DNA of 64,000 nucleotides from positions 227,281-291,280 of the forward strand of contig CAJJDP010000147.1 of NCBI GenBank assembly GCA_905182995.1, given 5' to 3'. The translations under genes and the position numbers were made by a program. Shown in pieces: positions 1 through 12,631 of this stretch. The DNA is from Paramecium octaurelia. Lineage: Eukaryota; Ciliophora; Oligohymenophorea; Peniculida; Parameciidae. Below the pieces are notes generated by a model. That model searched no databases. It was not told the origin of the DNA and saw only the letters and a program-made list of their open reading frames with translations. The stretch's first letter is position 1. Every line of letters begins with the position of its first letter.

Positions 1-1349
1 ACATGCTCTGTAGTTTAATTTATATGAGCTTAGTGTTTGCGGTATATTTATCAGCAACATCGACTGGTCTAAATGTAATGACCCAGATTTTCGAGTAGAA
101 AGGCTTCGATTATTTGGGTAACATTTCGATTTTCACTATCTTCTTATTTGGAATGATTGGAAACTTTGTCTGTAAATACAAATACTATTATTCTAGGCAT
201 ATTATACATCAGGAAATTGCAATACCGTCATAGTTTTTTTATTCATTCCCTAGGGTATTTGCTATTTTTGATATCTGGCTTATTGGTTTGTCATTGTGCA
301 GATAAAGAGAATGGAATCTGCAATGATTTCTGGATCTACTTAGTGACAATTGTATCATCAGCCATGAGTGGATTCACATCCTCTGGTCTGTTTATAACAC
401 AGAATGATTACGTCGCGTAATTGAGTAAGTATTCCAAAAAAGCTGGATTATATTACGGTATTGCTTGGGCAGTTCTATAATTATCCTAAGTCATAGGTAG
501 TTTATATTCTGCCTTTGTGATTGTTCAAATAAAGCAATTCTATTTTTACTGTCTGATGGTCGCTGTGGCAACTTTTGGTTCCTTATCTTTTCTTTTGGTA
601 CCGTAACCGAAGCAACATGCCCACAGTGTTGTTTAACTACAGGAAGATGGGTAAGAAGTCGCGGATACTTAGGAATTGAATAAGTTGAATCCAATTTCTG
701 TCATTTTGACTATGAAAGAATTTAGAGTAAAATGCTTTATTTTTCCAATGATGATCACTGGGTGTCTTTTGAGTTTTCAATGGAATGTTATGCATTATGT
801 CATTGAAAATTCTATTGACACCTAATCGCTTAGTGATGAAGAGATCACCAAATATACTCTATTAGTTATGACAGTCTTAGGGTGTTGTGAAGTCTTGGGA
901 GGAGTATAATATTATTCCTATTTATAGATATTCATAGGGGTATTCAACACTTATACACCTAAATACACAAGCCAGCTATTGCAATTTCATTTAATATCCA
1001 TAGCCTTGTTATTGGCTATAATTAACACCTACGAATAGAAATACGGGATATGTTTTTTAATAGCCATTCTTTGGGGATTGGTTGATTGTGGTACTACGTC
1101 TACTTTGTTGGCCATAATTGCATAGGATTGGAATGATCAAATCCAATATTTTGGTCTCTTTAACTTTTTATAGTGTTGTGGAGGGATGATATCTACTGTT
1201 GTTTCGATAATATTAGCATGTATTTATATATATGTATGTTCAATTATCTAGAATAACCTATAGAATGGTCGATATTCTTCTTGTTGGCGTGTGTGTGTGT
1301 CAGTAAGTTTAGTATATCTTGTTACTAAAAATTGTACATAAAACAATGA
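1..1349 (+). CDS. UNC-93-like multi-pass membrane protein (5' end may be cut)
   Basis: A major-facilitator-type membrane protein of the UNC-93 family. The first Met is at base 3, so a few residues or an exon may lie outside the window. A 25-nt intron (172-196) joins the frame at 3-171 to the next. Many hydrophobic segments fit 10-12 membrane spans. The most telling stretch reads TSSGLFITQNDYVAQLSKYS, which resembles the UNC-93 signature where a Gly/Trp-rich helix is followed by Q-(G/N)-x-Y. TAA and TAG are read as Gln many times. The last splice is unsure: a 20-nt intron ending at 1312 would bring the TGA at 1347-1349 into frame. UNC-93 proteins in animals act as channel regulators or trafficking factors; substrate here is unknown. 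Confidence 0.6.
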
Positions 1350-1379
1350 AATTTGTAAATATATCTAAATATAAAATAA

Positions 1380-3835
1380 TCAAAGAACAGTTATGTTATT
1401 AACTCCCACATCTCTTAAGATTTTCTCGGTTGTAGTATTCATAGTTGGTGGTCCACAGATAAAGAAGTTGGATACAGAGTTGAAATCGCCAAGGAATGAC
1501 TTCAAAATCTAGGCATTGAATCTTTGGGGGATGATCTCGCATTCTTTTAATTTAAAGTTTCCTTTGACTATCATTTTGAAATTGGGTGTGTCCAATTGGT
1601 TTTGTAATGATAACAGAGTAAAATAGATGTCTTTTCCAATCTAAGAATAATGAATAAGATAGATACCAAATCATCTGCTGAGTTGACAGCTAGGAATAGA
1701 GTGATTTTGAAATTTTTAATTACTCCTGGGTTCATAAATTACACAGCATCTTGACCGAACTATTTATATAGTATATTATGGTAGGTCATTTTGAGTTGAT
1801 ATTCAAGTATGTCTAAGAAAGGGAACAATCCAGTGCCACCTGCGATGAACACTAAATGATTGCCATTTTCAATGGTGAAATTATTTCCATAAGGTCCTTG
1901 AATAAGATACTGTCCATTGCGATTGTCATCATGAATGAAAGAGGAGAATCCATTTTTTGATTGATACTTCTTAATTATTAAGGGTAATTCGGATAAGTAT
2001 TCTTCTTCCTTTGGTACTTCCTTCTGTATGGTTTGCAAAGAGAGAATCTTTTTAAAGAGTTCTGAAATATCTTTTCTATATTTGATTCTTTGCTAAGTCA
2101 TACTCAAGACCATGGTGTATTATCTTGAAGAAACATCAGAGTCCTCCTATGATTTTATCACAAAGTATTGGCCAAATGTTTGGAGACCAGATAGAGTATT
2201 TTTGAATTGATACTTTTCATTAACAAATCCAAAGTAAGCAACTTAATCAGTATAGGGATTGACTGTATTCAATGTCCATGTTTCGTCTAATTATTTGACT
2301 ACTCTTCTATTAGCTTTATTGACAAAGAATTCTGGATCTTGAATTACATAGACTCCAGTAACGTATTATTCCAATATTTTGAGAGTGTAGATGCTGTGTT
2401 TATAGGGTTGAAGTTTGAGTTAATCAAGAGTGTAAGCTCCTAAAACATATCGAGTAACATCTTGGCCTTAAATCAGTTTCCAAATATAATTGCCTCCTGG
2501 ATGAATCATTTATGACAAATCAACAACTTGGTTCTTATAGATACACCATAATTTAGAAGATTTCTTTTCGAAACTGTCATCATGCTGACTATTGTTGATA
2601 TCCAATAAGGGATTTTGACCCTCTTCATACACTTTATTGGAATGCGAGTCTTTTCCAGTCATGACTACACTAACCAAACTACCCTTTTGATACAGGATTT
2701 CTAATATGAGACGAGTAGTGAAAACTGCTCCCAAAATCAACATGAGACGAATGTCGTTGTCCATGAAGAGTCCGGCTATGATTTGCAATTTGCCTAGTGT
2801 GTATACAACATTGCCTAAGATAGCGTGAATGGAGGGCTTGACTGAGACCTTTTGGTTAATCTTCAATGAACTTAACATTAAATTATAGAGAACGCCTCCA
2901 ATGCTTTATGCAATCATAAATATTGCCACTATCATAAAAATGATAATATGGAATTGATTTTTAATGGATTATTCCTTAAAGTTGCTCCATTCCAAAACAG
3001 CCCAATCTGTACTCAACATCATCATGGCTGTGGTGATTGAACTTGTCACTATTAATATGAACAAGAACCCATGGAGATATGTTCGATATCCCCAAGTCTT
3101 GTAATATCGACCGACTATTATAGCAACATCACTGGCTATGCCCCAACAGGCAAAGTTTGTCCATTTGTGAATGTAATAAGTGTTGTCTCCATCCACTATG
3201 ATGACATCGTTACTTCCTCCATCATCAGTGAAATTTAGTACCACAGCTCCTCTATTCACATTCCCATGATTTGACACTGTGAAATTAGCCTCGGTTTTAC
3301 CATGAGCCCATATGAATTCCACTGCTTCTCCCTCCACTAAGGGTTTGTCATGTTGGTCGCCTAACATTGTTAGATTTATATTGATACCTGTTGTAGCCGA
3401 TCTCTTGAACTTCACACCTGTTTTGCCATCCTTATTGTAGTAGTAACCCAAGAGTTATATATCTTCTGTCCCTCCTTCGGAAACATCAGTTGGAGGTCTT
3501 CCATGTTTCACACAATACGAATCATTAACAGTTATCGCATTCTCGTAAACCTCAAATACCCATAAATCTGCATCTGACATGCTTTTTCCGAGTCCCAACG
3601 AAAAATAGCTAATTTTGTCTATTTCTATGAACATTATCACTTCCTTCTTATCTTCGCTAAACTCAAAGTAAAAATCGAAATGAGTGTCTACGGAATATTG
3701 ATTTACTCAGTTACCGCTGTCAGAGATCTTAGCATGAGTTCTTGGTTTTGCAATGTCATTACTTGGGTCATGGTAATAAAATCTATTCTAACAGAGTATC
3801 AAATCAACGAGACCTAGAATGAAAAGGCTTATCAT
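1380..3835 (-). CDS. DOMON / cytochrome b561 / cytochrome b5 / FAD-NAD(P) reductase fusion
   Basis: An 800-residue four-module redox membrane protein. Introns at 3688-3714 (27 nt) and 1641-1666 (26 nt); the spliced length is exactly 801 codons. In order: signal peptide starting MISLFILGLVDLILC; a DOMON domain (about 40-190); a b561-type bundle with membrane helices carrying His in HKW, YLHGF, NQFHII and PSIHAI; a cytochrome b5-like module with the haem motif MIHPGG; then a ferredoxin-reductase-type unit with RQYT (FAD), FIAGGTG (NAD(P) site) and the C-terminal CGPPTM signature. This layout suggests electrons pass from cytosolic NAD(P)H through FAD and b5 haem to b561 haems and an exported DOMON acceptor. 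The second b5 haem ligand is not obvious. Direction of transfer and physiological acceptor are inferred. Confidence 0.85.
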
Positions 3836-4023
3836 CTTAAAATAATATATGTGAAAACAAAGTCCCTCATTTTTTATATTATATCTGATGATGTAATTTA
3901 TTACATTTTTTTGAAATTGTATAATTTTATTTTAGAAAATTATTTTGTAATCTTACTTTATATACAATTAATTACAATCAGATTATTTTTAATTTTATGC
4001 GAATTCTTTCATTAAATAAATTT

Positions 4024-4985
4024 ATGTATTAGAAGATTAAAAAAAACAAATAAAAACCAATCCAATACTAAAATTTAAATCCCTTTAAAGAAACAGAAAA
4101 AAAATACAAATTCTATGCTGGTCTCCAAACAGATTTCAGTGAACTCATCGATCTCAACAATCTAAATGAACAATAAATGGAACAACAAGGAATTCATAAA
4201 AATGGCTCCGTCTATAGATTCGATTACCCTCAAGGAGTCATCCTAGTCAAGGGTTTCCTCAATCTAGACGATTAAATTCGCATCTCCAAATTGTGCATGA
4301 ATGATTACATCAATCAACCCTACAGAACGAATCTCTTCATCTACAAAGAAGACGAGAACTTCGACAAATTCATAGTCCACGATGATTAAAAATACCACTT
4401 CAATAATAAAATCAGATGGGCAAATGTTGGCTATCAATATGATTGGAACAATAGGTAACATTTCATTTAAATTTAGACATTATCCTCAAGAAAAAACACA
4501 AGTGCCTGATCCAATACAAGAAATCTCACAAAGAGCCAACAACTTCTTATAATTGCAAAATCACTATCAAAGTGAATCAGTCATTATCAACTTCTATCAA
4601 TCTCATGATTACATGACAGGACATTTAGATGATGCCGAACTAGATCAAGATTCTCCTATCTACTCCTTTAGTTTTGGATTGTCAAGTGTTTTCGTCATAG
4701 GAGGACCAACCAAAGATGAAAAACCTATTGCAATCAAGTTGGACTCTGGAGATTTACTAGTTATGAGTGGTCATGCTAGGAGATGCTATCACGGAGTACC
4801 CAGAATCCTTGCAAATTCATTTCATCCTATATAGTATTCTCTCTCATCATACAATTAGAAACCCCTTCCCGTAATCACAACTTGATGCTAATTTAAATAC
4901 TGATTTTCATGTTTTTAATTACTTATCCGAACACAGAATTAATATCAACACAAGATAAGTGTACAAGCCACAAGTAGAATAATGA
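4024..4985 (+). CDS. ALKBH1: ALKBH1-like 2-oxoglutarate/Fe(II) dioxygenase
   Basis: AlkB-family nucleic acid demethylase, 304 residues after removing introns 4455-4476 (22 nt) and 4834-4858 (25 nt); 305 codons exactly. Visible signatures are WANVGYQYDW ahead of the catalytic core, the H-x-D iron ligands in GHLDD, LDSGDLLVMSGHAR, the distal His in YHGVPRI, and the 2-oxoglutarate-binding Arg run RININTRQV near the C-terminus. The second intron is needed to reach that last motif; reading through instead ends at a TGA at 4883. This pattern is closest to ALKBH1, which demethylates 6mA, m1A or tRNA bases in other eukaryotes. An in-frame ATG at 3997 is an alternative start. Confidence 0.88.
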
Positions 4986-5204
4986 AATATTAATGTGTAA
5001 TTATGAATGAAGACTAATTGTAAATAATCATCTTTTATAATTTTATGTAATATATTCTCTTATATTAAATTATGTATTATCAGTATCAGTATTAGTGGAT
5101 ATTTTTATATCCAAGCTGATTGAATACTGGTGTTATGACAATATAAAGATTATTAGAAAGAAATTACAGGAATATTATCTCATTGGGATGTAAATAATTA
5201 CTCA

Positions 5205-8192
5205 TCAAATATACTATTAATAGTCTTTGTCTTGTTTGAGTGAATCAATCAAGAACTGATCATCAAAGAATTTCAAAATAGACACATCTTCATTCAAACC
5301 CTTTCTTCTCCTAGTTTTTATCATAAATTCTCTTGCCAAATGATTTGAAGGTGCTGGCTCTAAAGGTTTAAGCACTATGGTTTTATCTAAAGGATCTCCT
5401 GGTAGCAATGACCAATGATCAAACACACTCAAACAGAAAGCTTATCCTGAAGTGTGTACTCTAAGATCAGTTTCAAATCCAAAGTGATCAATCGTTGGAA
5501 TGTGAGCTCTCACAACTGAAAATGGTGTGCCTGGCTTTGCTTACTCAGATAAGATGTGTCCTCTTCTTCTTAATAGAACATTGTGGATAGCAGGAATACA
5601 GTCTTGAAAACACATAATTTCTGTTAATAACATTGGTTCCATGATTTTTGGAGTTGCCATTAGGAATGAGGAATAGCACACTCTTCTTGTTGTGGGGATT
5701 ATTTATCCACCTCCTCTATAAATGGGTTCCTACATTAAATATTAATGATTACATTAGCAATGTTTGCTTCAATGATCTTGAATTTCACATTTCTGATTGG
5801 CTCATCACACAAAGGACCTTCTCTGGTTGCCCATTAAAAACCTTAAATCATATAATCTTTGACTTCAGTTAATAACTATTTGTTTGTTTCAGATGGTAAG
5901 GTGTCATCTATAAACACATTGGGTCCTGTTTTCTCTGGACCGAATGCCCACACAGATCTACTCTAAATTATATCCCAATTAAAATTGGATTTAAAGTATT
6001 CAGTTAATCTATTCTTAGGCCATGATAAATCAATCTCTTCATTCTCAATTCTCTCAGCCAATCCCTTATCTTAAGGAGTCAAACCTTTGTCTAATGGAGT
6101 TGCCAATGCTTTAATCTAATTAATGTTACTATTAATCTAAATACCCTATTCTTTTTATTGGGAGTATCTGCATAACATGTTTTTGATGATGTTTCAATAA
6201 CAGTTTCACAAAAACGAACTGATGGATCAGATACTTTAATTTCTATTTCTGAATACATTTTTCTTAAATCATGCATAACACAATCCAAATATAATTCACC
6301 TGTTCCTAATAGAATATGTTCTCCAGATTCTTCCACTTTAGTTGTCAAAATAGGATAACTCTTAGTTACTTTACGTAATCCTTCCAACATCTTAGGTAAT
6401 TCACTTGGTACTAATGGTTCTATTGCAATCTTCATCGTTGCTAAAATGTTATGTTAAATAGGTCTCAAGATATCCATCTATTAAGAATCCTCTGTGATTG
6501 TAGCACTCTTGCTAATAAATTAATCAATGCCTTCAATCAACACCCAATTACCAGCAGGTACTTTATTGACTTCTACTCTATATCTGCCTTGATAGATATA
6601 GATATTCTTGATGTTCCTTATTGCCATATCTTCTTCATCATCTATATTATATTTTTCTCCTAATAATTTAACATTCTATCCCTTTTTAATAGTTCCACTG
6701 ATCACTCTCCCCAGAGCATCAAAACTCATACAATCTGGTCTACTGTACAATTTCACAACATTTATACATAATGGCCCCTTGTGTGAACCTTGAGACGCTT
6801 GAATAAATGATTATTTTGATTTATCGCCTTAATAATATAGTTCCATCTTCTTTCTACTACCTTCTTATGAATTAGGCACTTATTCAACCAGAACATCAAC
6901 TAAAGAGGATGTATTACCAAAATAAATAGAACAAACTAATTTCAATAATGGTCTGGTGTCCATTTTGAATTCACTCTTTTTGAGAGATATGCCTTGACTC
7001 AATAGGAACGGTTCCAATTGTTCCTTGTCTTTAGAAACTACTTACCCAAATAACTTATATATGGGTTCCAAAACAAACTCAACAAAAGTCCTTTAAGTAG
7101 CATAAGGTGACATTTTACGAACAAATTTCTTCTCTTTATTATCATAATAGATGTCTCCCCATAATAGACGAGTGAATTGTTCTGGATTTAAGAAATTGTT
7201 GTATCTCCTTGCAAAACTCTAGATTGTAAAAACAAATTAAAATAAACCTGAACCAAATATCACATTATGATTGAGAGGTGATATGATCTAATTACCCCCA
7301 TTGTCGGATATAATGATGTTGACTTCATCAAGTATGTTTTTGATCTTCAAATAGGCATCTGAAGGAGGTAACTTCAACTCAATGATTAATCTATCTATCT
7401 TGTTTATCAAGACTACTATAGGCATCTTCTCCTTGACAGCTGCCTTGATTAACATTTCAGTAGTCATCATGACTCCTTCGATCACATCAACTATGAGCAA
7501 CATGGCATCGCTGGCTCGTAAGGCACAACACACCTCGTCCATGAAGTTCACATGTCCAGGAGTATCATAGAGATTAATCAAATATGACTTATCTTTGCTA
7601 TTGGGTAATAATAAACTCATAGGGATCGCCTTGATGGAGATCAATCTCTATTGTTCATCTTGACGAGTATCGGTGTATCGGATGTCTTTCTACAAACTAA
7701 ATTGCTTAAGATGAGTTTGTTTAACAAAGACGTCCATCATTGATGTCTTACCATGATGCAGACCGCCTACAATTGCAACATTTCTTACCAAAGCAGGATT
7801 CTTAGAAATACGACACAGAAACTCATAGTCGAAAGTAGTTTGAGGTATCTGTGTTTCTTAGATATCAAATTCCTTTGATTTTAGGGGAGCAATCATTGGC
7901 TGAGTAATGGGTTAAGCATCCTCTTCTTGCACATTGATTTCAACATCTCGACCATAGACTTGTTATGCATCTGGATAGTATTGTTTGTCTTCATTAAGGA
8001 TTACTGCAACTTATTGATTAGGTATATACACTCTCTTCAAAGATAGAAGCATTTTCTTACATTTGCTATTACATGTTCTTGGTCATCCTCTGCTATCTAT
8101 TCCTCTTCAATCTACACATTGTCTTCTTCCTCTGAATCGATTTCTGGCCCTATGTAATTTCCGAACTCATCGTAATTATTCATGTCGTCCAT
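5205..8192 (-). CDS. SNU114: U5 snRNP GTPase Snu114 / EFTUD2
   Basis: Spliceosomal EF-2-like GTPase of the U5 snRNP that controls Brr2 and spliceosome activation. Introns at 8035-8060 (26 nt), 6116-6144 (29 nt) and 5730-5752 (23 nt); 969 residues, the usual family length. The acidic N-terminus ([19 protein letters not shown]) is typical. GTPase motifs are visible: P-loop region [12 protein letters not shown], switch [13 protein letters not shown] and NKIDRL. Downstream are the EF-2-like domain IV/V blocks [25 protein letters not shown] and the C-terminal [19 protein letters not shown]. It lies head to tail with the S11 gene, 110 bases apart. Confidence 0.97.
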
Positions 8193-8302
8193 AATTAATA
8201 TATAATATTAAATTAAATGCATAAATTATTTTGATATTGTACTATATAGATATCCATGCAAATCAGAACAAAACAAATTGCTTTCTAACATTACCAATGA
8301 TT

Positions 8303-8791
8303 TCATTTGGAATTACTTTCAAAACATTGAATCTTACAGTCTTTGATAATGGTCTTCATATTAATTGAATAGTACCTGCATTGTCCACAAACAACGATAT
8401 CTCCTTCCTTGACTGGTCCAAATGCTGGAGAAATGTGTACTGGTACATTTCTGTGTCTCTTTTCATATCTGTTATATTTGGCAACATAGTGCAAATAATC
8501 TCTCCTAATAATGATGGTTCTTGTCATCTTAGTTGAAATGACGATTCCTCTATAATACATTCATTCTAAATCATACTTTAATATTGCTCCTCTAACACTA
8601 ACATTTCCTGTGAATGGGCATTTCTTATCAATATAATGACCCTCAATTGCATCCTTTGGTACTTTGAACCCCAAACCAACTTCTTTCCAGTATCTAACAC
8701 CTTTGGATGTCTTCTTAGCTAAGAGTTTCTTGGAGTTTTAGAAAATGCCTTCTTATTTTTAGAATGCTCTTTGATTTTGAACGTCTGCCAT
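8303..8791 (-). CDS. RPS11: 40S ribosomal protein S11 (uS17)
   Basis: A 162-residue intronless gene for ribosomal protein uS17, close to the roughly 158 residues of animal S11. Recognisable blocks are [15 protein letters not shown] and [16 protein letters not shown] near the start, then [22 protein letters not shown] and [11 protein letters not shown] in the rRNA-binding OB-fold core, and [13 protein letters not shown]. The start is the ATG complement at 8789-8791, preceded by a short AT-rich leader. Codons TAA/TAG serve as Gln in several places. The TGA stop is at 8303-8305. Confidence 0.97.
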
Positions 8792-9647
8792 AATATATTT
8801 TTTTTAATTAAAAGATATTAATTTTTATTCTTTAATCCTCAAATTAGAATCAATATTCTCCATATAATCCACCCACTTTCTTCATTCTTTTGAATTTATA
8901 TGGTACTCACCAGAATTTTATACATCAATAAATTATGCAAATAAAATTACACATCTCCATATAATTATTCGAATCCAATATTAAATTCATTTTCTTATTA
9001 ACCTAATCATGTACTTAATTAGTATTTAAAAATTTATTATAAATTCCAAGTAAATCTATCAAAACGTAAATATCAAAATATATATAGATAACAATTATAA
9101 GTAAAAATGTTAAGTTCCAATTTATTCAATCAAGTGATTCAATACATGAAAGATCATTTAGAAACAATACAATATAATAATTCAGTTGACTTGTTAAATG
9201 GATTAAATAATTACAATAATATCAAATGTATAAAATTTATCTGAAGTTTTATTGGGAGTATATTATATTGACATCTTAATCGAATGAGGATTAAGTTAAC
9301 CCATAGTAAACCTAATAATAAATAACAACAATAGAGCTAAATCATTAATAGTAATACCCAATTAATAACTACTATTGCGAATATTTGCAATATAATAGTA
9401 TAATTTATTATGATTATTATTATATTAAATTAAATAATTGATTTATAAATAGAGTTTCTTGAAGAAGTTGTTCTTTTATTAGTGGTTTTGATGATTCAAG
9501 ATATTAAAAATTGAGAAAATGTAGGCTGTGTGTCATATCACCAAACTCTAGATAAATGTGGAATATGGAAATATAATATGTTTCCTTATTAAAGAAAATT
9601 GATACATCAAACAATTATATATTGAATAATAATAATACAATACTTAA
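8792..9647. other. gene-poor AT-rich stretch, one doubtful micro-ORF
   Basis: No gene could be supported here. A plus-strand ORF at 9107-9244 reads 45 residues from ATG to TGA; a 19-nt splice (gt at about 9227) would lengthen it slightly. It has no recognisable family and could be chance, since TGA is the only stop in this code. The segment around 9440-9600 is somewhat less AT-rich, with no ORF and no tRNA-like fold that I can see. The 5' flanks of the divergently transcribed S11 and cyclin genes lie here, so promoters for both are expected. Confidence 0.4.
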
Positions 9648-10223
9648 ATGCAAAACTTAGGATTAACAACAGAATTGAGCTACGAATAATAACATGAATT
9701 ATACAATTAGCAAATCGCTGATAACAAATAATTGTCAAGTGCTATGGCTTATTTGCTAATGGATTTATGTGAGGAAGGTGACAATGATGCTAATAGCACT
9801 TAAGAACTTGAAGCTTTTAATAGTTCTAAGATTCCCTCTATTTCTATTTATGATTACCTCTGCAGAATCTTAAAGCAAGCTTAATGTTCCTAGGAATGCT
9901 TGATAATGGGTTTGATATTCATTGATAAATTGTCATAAAAATGGGGAAGAATAGTATTAAAATCAATTAATGTCCATCGGTAATGCATTATAATTAATAA
10001 GAGATTGTACGTTGTGGCAGTCATGTTATCAGCAAAGTTTTACGATGATAGATTCTTTCAAAATTCATATTATGCAAAGGTAGCTGGGATTTCACATGAG
10101 GAATTCAACCATTTGGAAAGAGTCTTGGTTTTCTTATTGGACTTTAAATTGATCATAGATCCATTACTCTACTTCACCTATCGTTAAAGAATAATTACTA
10201 ATTACTTTGACAACCCAGATTGA
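9648..10223 (+). CDS. Pho80/cyclin-P-like cyclin
   Basis: A small cyclin of 183 residues with one intron, 9980-10003 (24 nt); 184 codons exactly. After a Gln/Glu-rich leader comes the cyclin-box core: IPSISIYDYLCRILK, then CLIMGLIFIDKL, then after the splice RLYVVAVMLSAKFYDD, YYAKVAGISHEEFNHLE and FLLDFKLII. The AKFYDD....Y..VAGI..EE.N.LE pattern is that of the Pho80/cyclin U/P group, which partners CDKs of the Pho85/CDK5 type in phosphate signalling, cell polarity or ciliary control. The partner here is unknown. Confidence 0.87.
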
Positions 10224-10785
10224 ATATAAATTTAATTAATTTAATGTTATTAATTTATAATTTATAATTTATTCAATACGATGATATTGATTACTATAAA
10301 CATTCTAAAAATAAGTGAACATTCAACAACCTCTAATTTGTTATTTGGCCAAGGAAATATATCAATAAAGTGGTTTTGTTCATTACTTCAATGGCAAAAG
10401 CTAAAACGGTTCTCTTTTGAAAAAACGATATCACACCTAGATGATTCATACATTTGGGACTTTCTAAAATTCAAACTTCATTTTATCTATTGAAACACAA
10501 AGGCGAATCCACAATGGGTAATAATGAAAAATGAAATCAAAAATGGATAATAATTAAGCAAATAAATAAACAAACTCCAATAAAGTTTGAAATATTTGAG
10601 TATATATATGATTGTCAGTTGATTAATGATGAGTAGGAGATGAGTTACAAAGTGATCACAGAATTGAATTAATAGCTAAAGAATTATTCCATTTGTGTTT
10701 TATATTAATATTTATGGGGAATAATCTTTGTCATTAAACAGGGGAGAGATCATCTCAATTTCCTTAACAGCTACTTAAATAGGAT
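10224..10785. other. intergenic; possible upstream exons of the next gene
   Basis: No gene is certain. A plus ORF at 10281-10493 and its antisense reading are both open for about 70 codons and neither resembles a known family. From about 10556 to 10770 two plus-strand frames read protein-like stretches with acidic and basic residues. They could be spliced to the macro-domain-like gene at 10786, but the introns this needs (41 or 47 nt) are longer than the rest in the window, so I did not include them. Confidence 0.35.
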
Positions 10786-11472
10786 ATGGGGAACTGTGAA
10801 ATTGTGTTGACAGCAGGTCATGTAGAGAATGAGGATGTAGAATGCTTGGTAATTCCAACTGATTCCGAATACTCGAATATTAAGCAGAGTGATAAGCCAT
10901 CCTTCACATAATTAAATGGGAAATGCGTGTTTGTGGCAGCTAGGAAGAGTATCATTAAATATCTAGGATTTAAGAATAGAAAAATTAGATTTTGGCTGTT
11001 GTTATTGATAAGGAGATTGTATTGAATAGTGACAAAAGTGATGATGAAAAATAAACCATATATGGAGCAGTTTAGGAGGCGTTAAAAATAGTATTTGATA
11101 ATTCCTAACGATTCTTAAGGCAGAGCAAAAGTAAATGAAATCTATTGGGTTTCCAGTGTTTGAATCGAAAGATAATACCACATCAGCAACTATTATGTTG
11201 ATGGCCATTAAGCTAAGTGTGACAGAGTAAAAAATTAAGTCATTAAAAAGAATAGTAATTACATTAGATGTATAAATAAATACTATAAATAAAACAAGCA
11301 TATTGAATAGGTGAGTAGTTTTAAATGGGTGTTTTAATAAGTATTTCGAGGAAACCAGCAAATGGCAAATTCAAGAACATACTCAAATTCAATTATGGAT
11401 CAAATGGAATCAATATCAATTGATGTCGTTAAACCCAAGCAAATCAGTACTACTAAGGAGGTAAAACCGTGA
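10786..11472 (+). CDS. macro-domain-like protein with MGNC acylation motif
   Basis: A 200-residue protein built from four exons; introns 10949-10974 (26 nt), 11091-11119 (29 nt) and 11270-11298 (29 nt) give exactly 201 codons. Residues 1-30 read like the first strand and loop of a macro domain (CEIVLTAG..ENEDVECLVIPT). The later SIGFPVF followed by an Ala-rich helix matches the SIAFP-type block of macro domains, and KRIVITLD the last strand. Catalytic or ADP-ribose-binding glycines are weak, so binding is uncertain. The start MGNC is a textbook N-myristoylation plus palmitoylation signal and supports this ATG. The C-terminal 50 residues are polar and lack a known domain. Family assignment is inference from pattern, not a search. 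Confidence 0.5.
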
Positions 11473-11631
11473 GAGAACAGCATAATTCATAAGTAACAAA
11501 TTGATTTATATTATTTTTATTAAATTTAAATATTTTACTTATGCCATCAAAATTAATCTTGATGTTAATAGAATAAAATTCTATATTTGAATTCATATAG
11601 TAATTAATAAAATATTAAAAAAAATAATTCT

Positions 11632-12474
11632 ATGAGCAGAAACAGAACGAATGGCCCTGGTAGACCTCAAAAACCAAAGGAGGATGAGTAAGAGATCTTT
11701 TTAGATAACAATTACATTGCTACCAATTAGTTAGCATTGAAATTGATGGAAATCTTCTCGTAGTTTGCTACTTATAGATTATTAACAAAAACAGGACCTA
11801 ATAAGGAGAGAAACAATGATTAAATTAAATTGAGGAGGAAGAATGTTGAGAAAGTGCAATCAAAGCTTAGAGAACAGCTTAAAATTTAAGAGGATTACAC
11901 TTTCTTCTTAAAAGACTTGGATAGCTGTACTCTTCAATATGACATCGCCAATGATTAGTTGGTTGATCTCAATAAATTTAAACTAAATAAGGATGAGTTC
12001 AAAGATTTGAATATAAAAGATTCTGTACTAAAGAGCATTGAACTAGTGAGTAATTAATTAAATCCTGAGCTCTAAATCTTTTTGATTGAGTTTGTCAAAT
12101 AGTATAGTCTACAACAGGATGATGAAGATGAATTTAAGAAAGGATTTTTGAATTATATTTTAACTAACTAACATAAATATTAGGAAGTTATCAATTGGAG
12201 TAAATTATATGATATGGCATATGATGAAAAATTGGAATTATTAAAATTATAGGTTGTATCATTCAAAGAGAAGTATATGGTTTATGAATAGAATCCAACT
12301 AAGAAGTATAAAGTGATTGAAAAGAGAGAAACCTAATTGAAACAAGACCAATCTTAAATCTAAAAATTAGAAAATTACAAGGGAAATCACAAGTCCTTAT
12401 AATTATTTATAAATGACATAGCAGACACTCTAAAAGAGTTTTGGTTGTAAAGTGATTAGGAATCAAAAACTTGA
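11632..12474 (+). CDS. hypothetical protein, helical/charged
   Basis: A single-exon gene of 280 residues, ATG at 11632 and TGA at 12472-12474. It opens with a basic leader (MSRNRTNGPGRPQKPKEDEQ), then a predominantly helical, Lys/Glu/Gln-rich body. A probable coiled coil lies near residues 65-90 and another near 230-255 (EKRETQLKQDQSQIQKLE). No signal peptide or membrane span. I do not recognise a family. Dense use of TAA/TAG Gln codons and absence of TGA across 280 codons support it as real. The RPxKPK leader could be a nuclear signal, which is only a guess. Confidence 0.7.
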
Positions 12475-12631
12475 GTTATTTCTTAAGATATTTATAAATT
12501 ATAGTTCTATTTATGAAAGAATCCAAATTAGTATACATTTTTGAGTTTTCCTTGTTATCTTCCTATTCTCAAACTTGTTTTTCTATTCTGCCTTATATTT
12601 AAAAAGGAATATAACATCGAAATTAATAATA

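Noticed and set aside
10281-10493. Plus ORF of 70 residues and its antisense
   Set aside because: Neither reading has a family, a splice pattern or a clear compositional advantage; chance ORFs of this length are common when TGA is the only stop.
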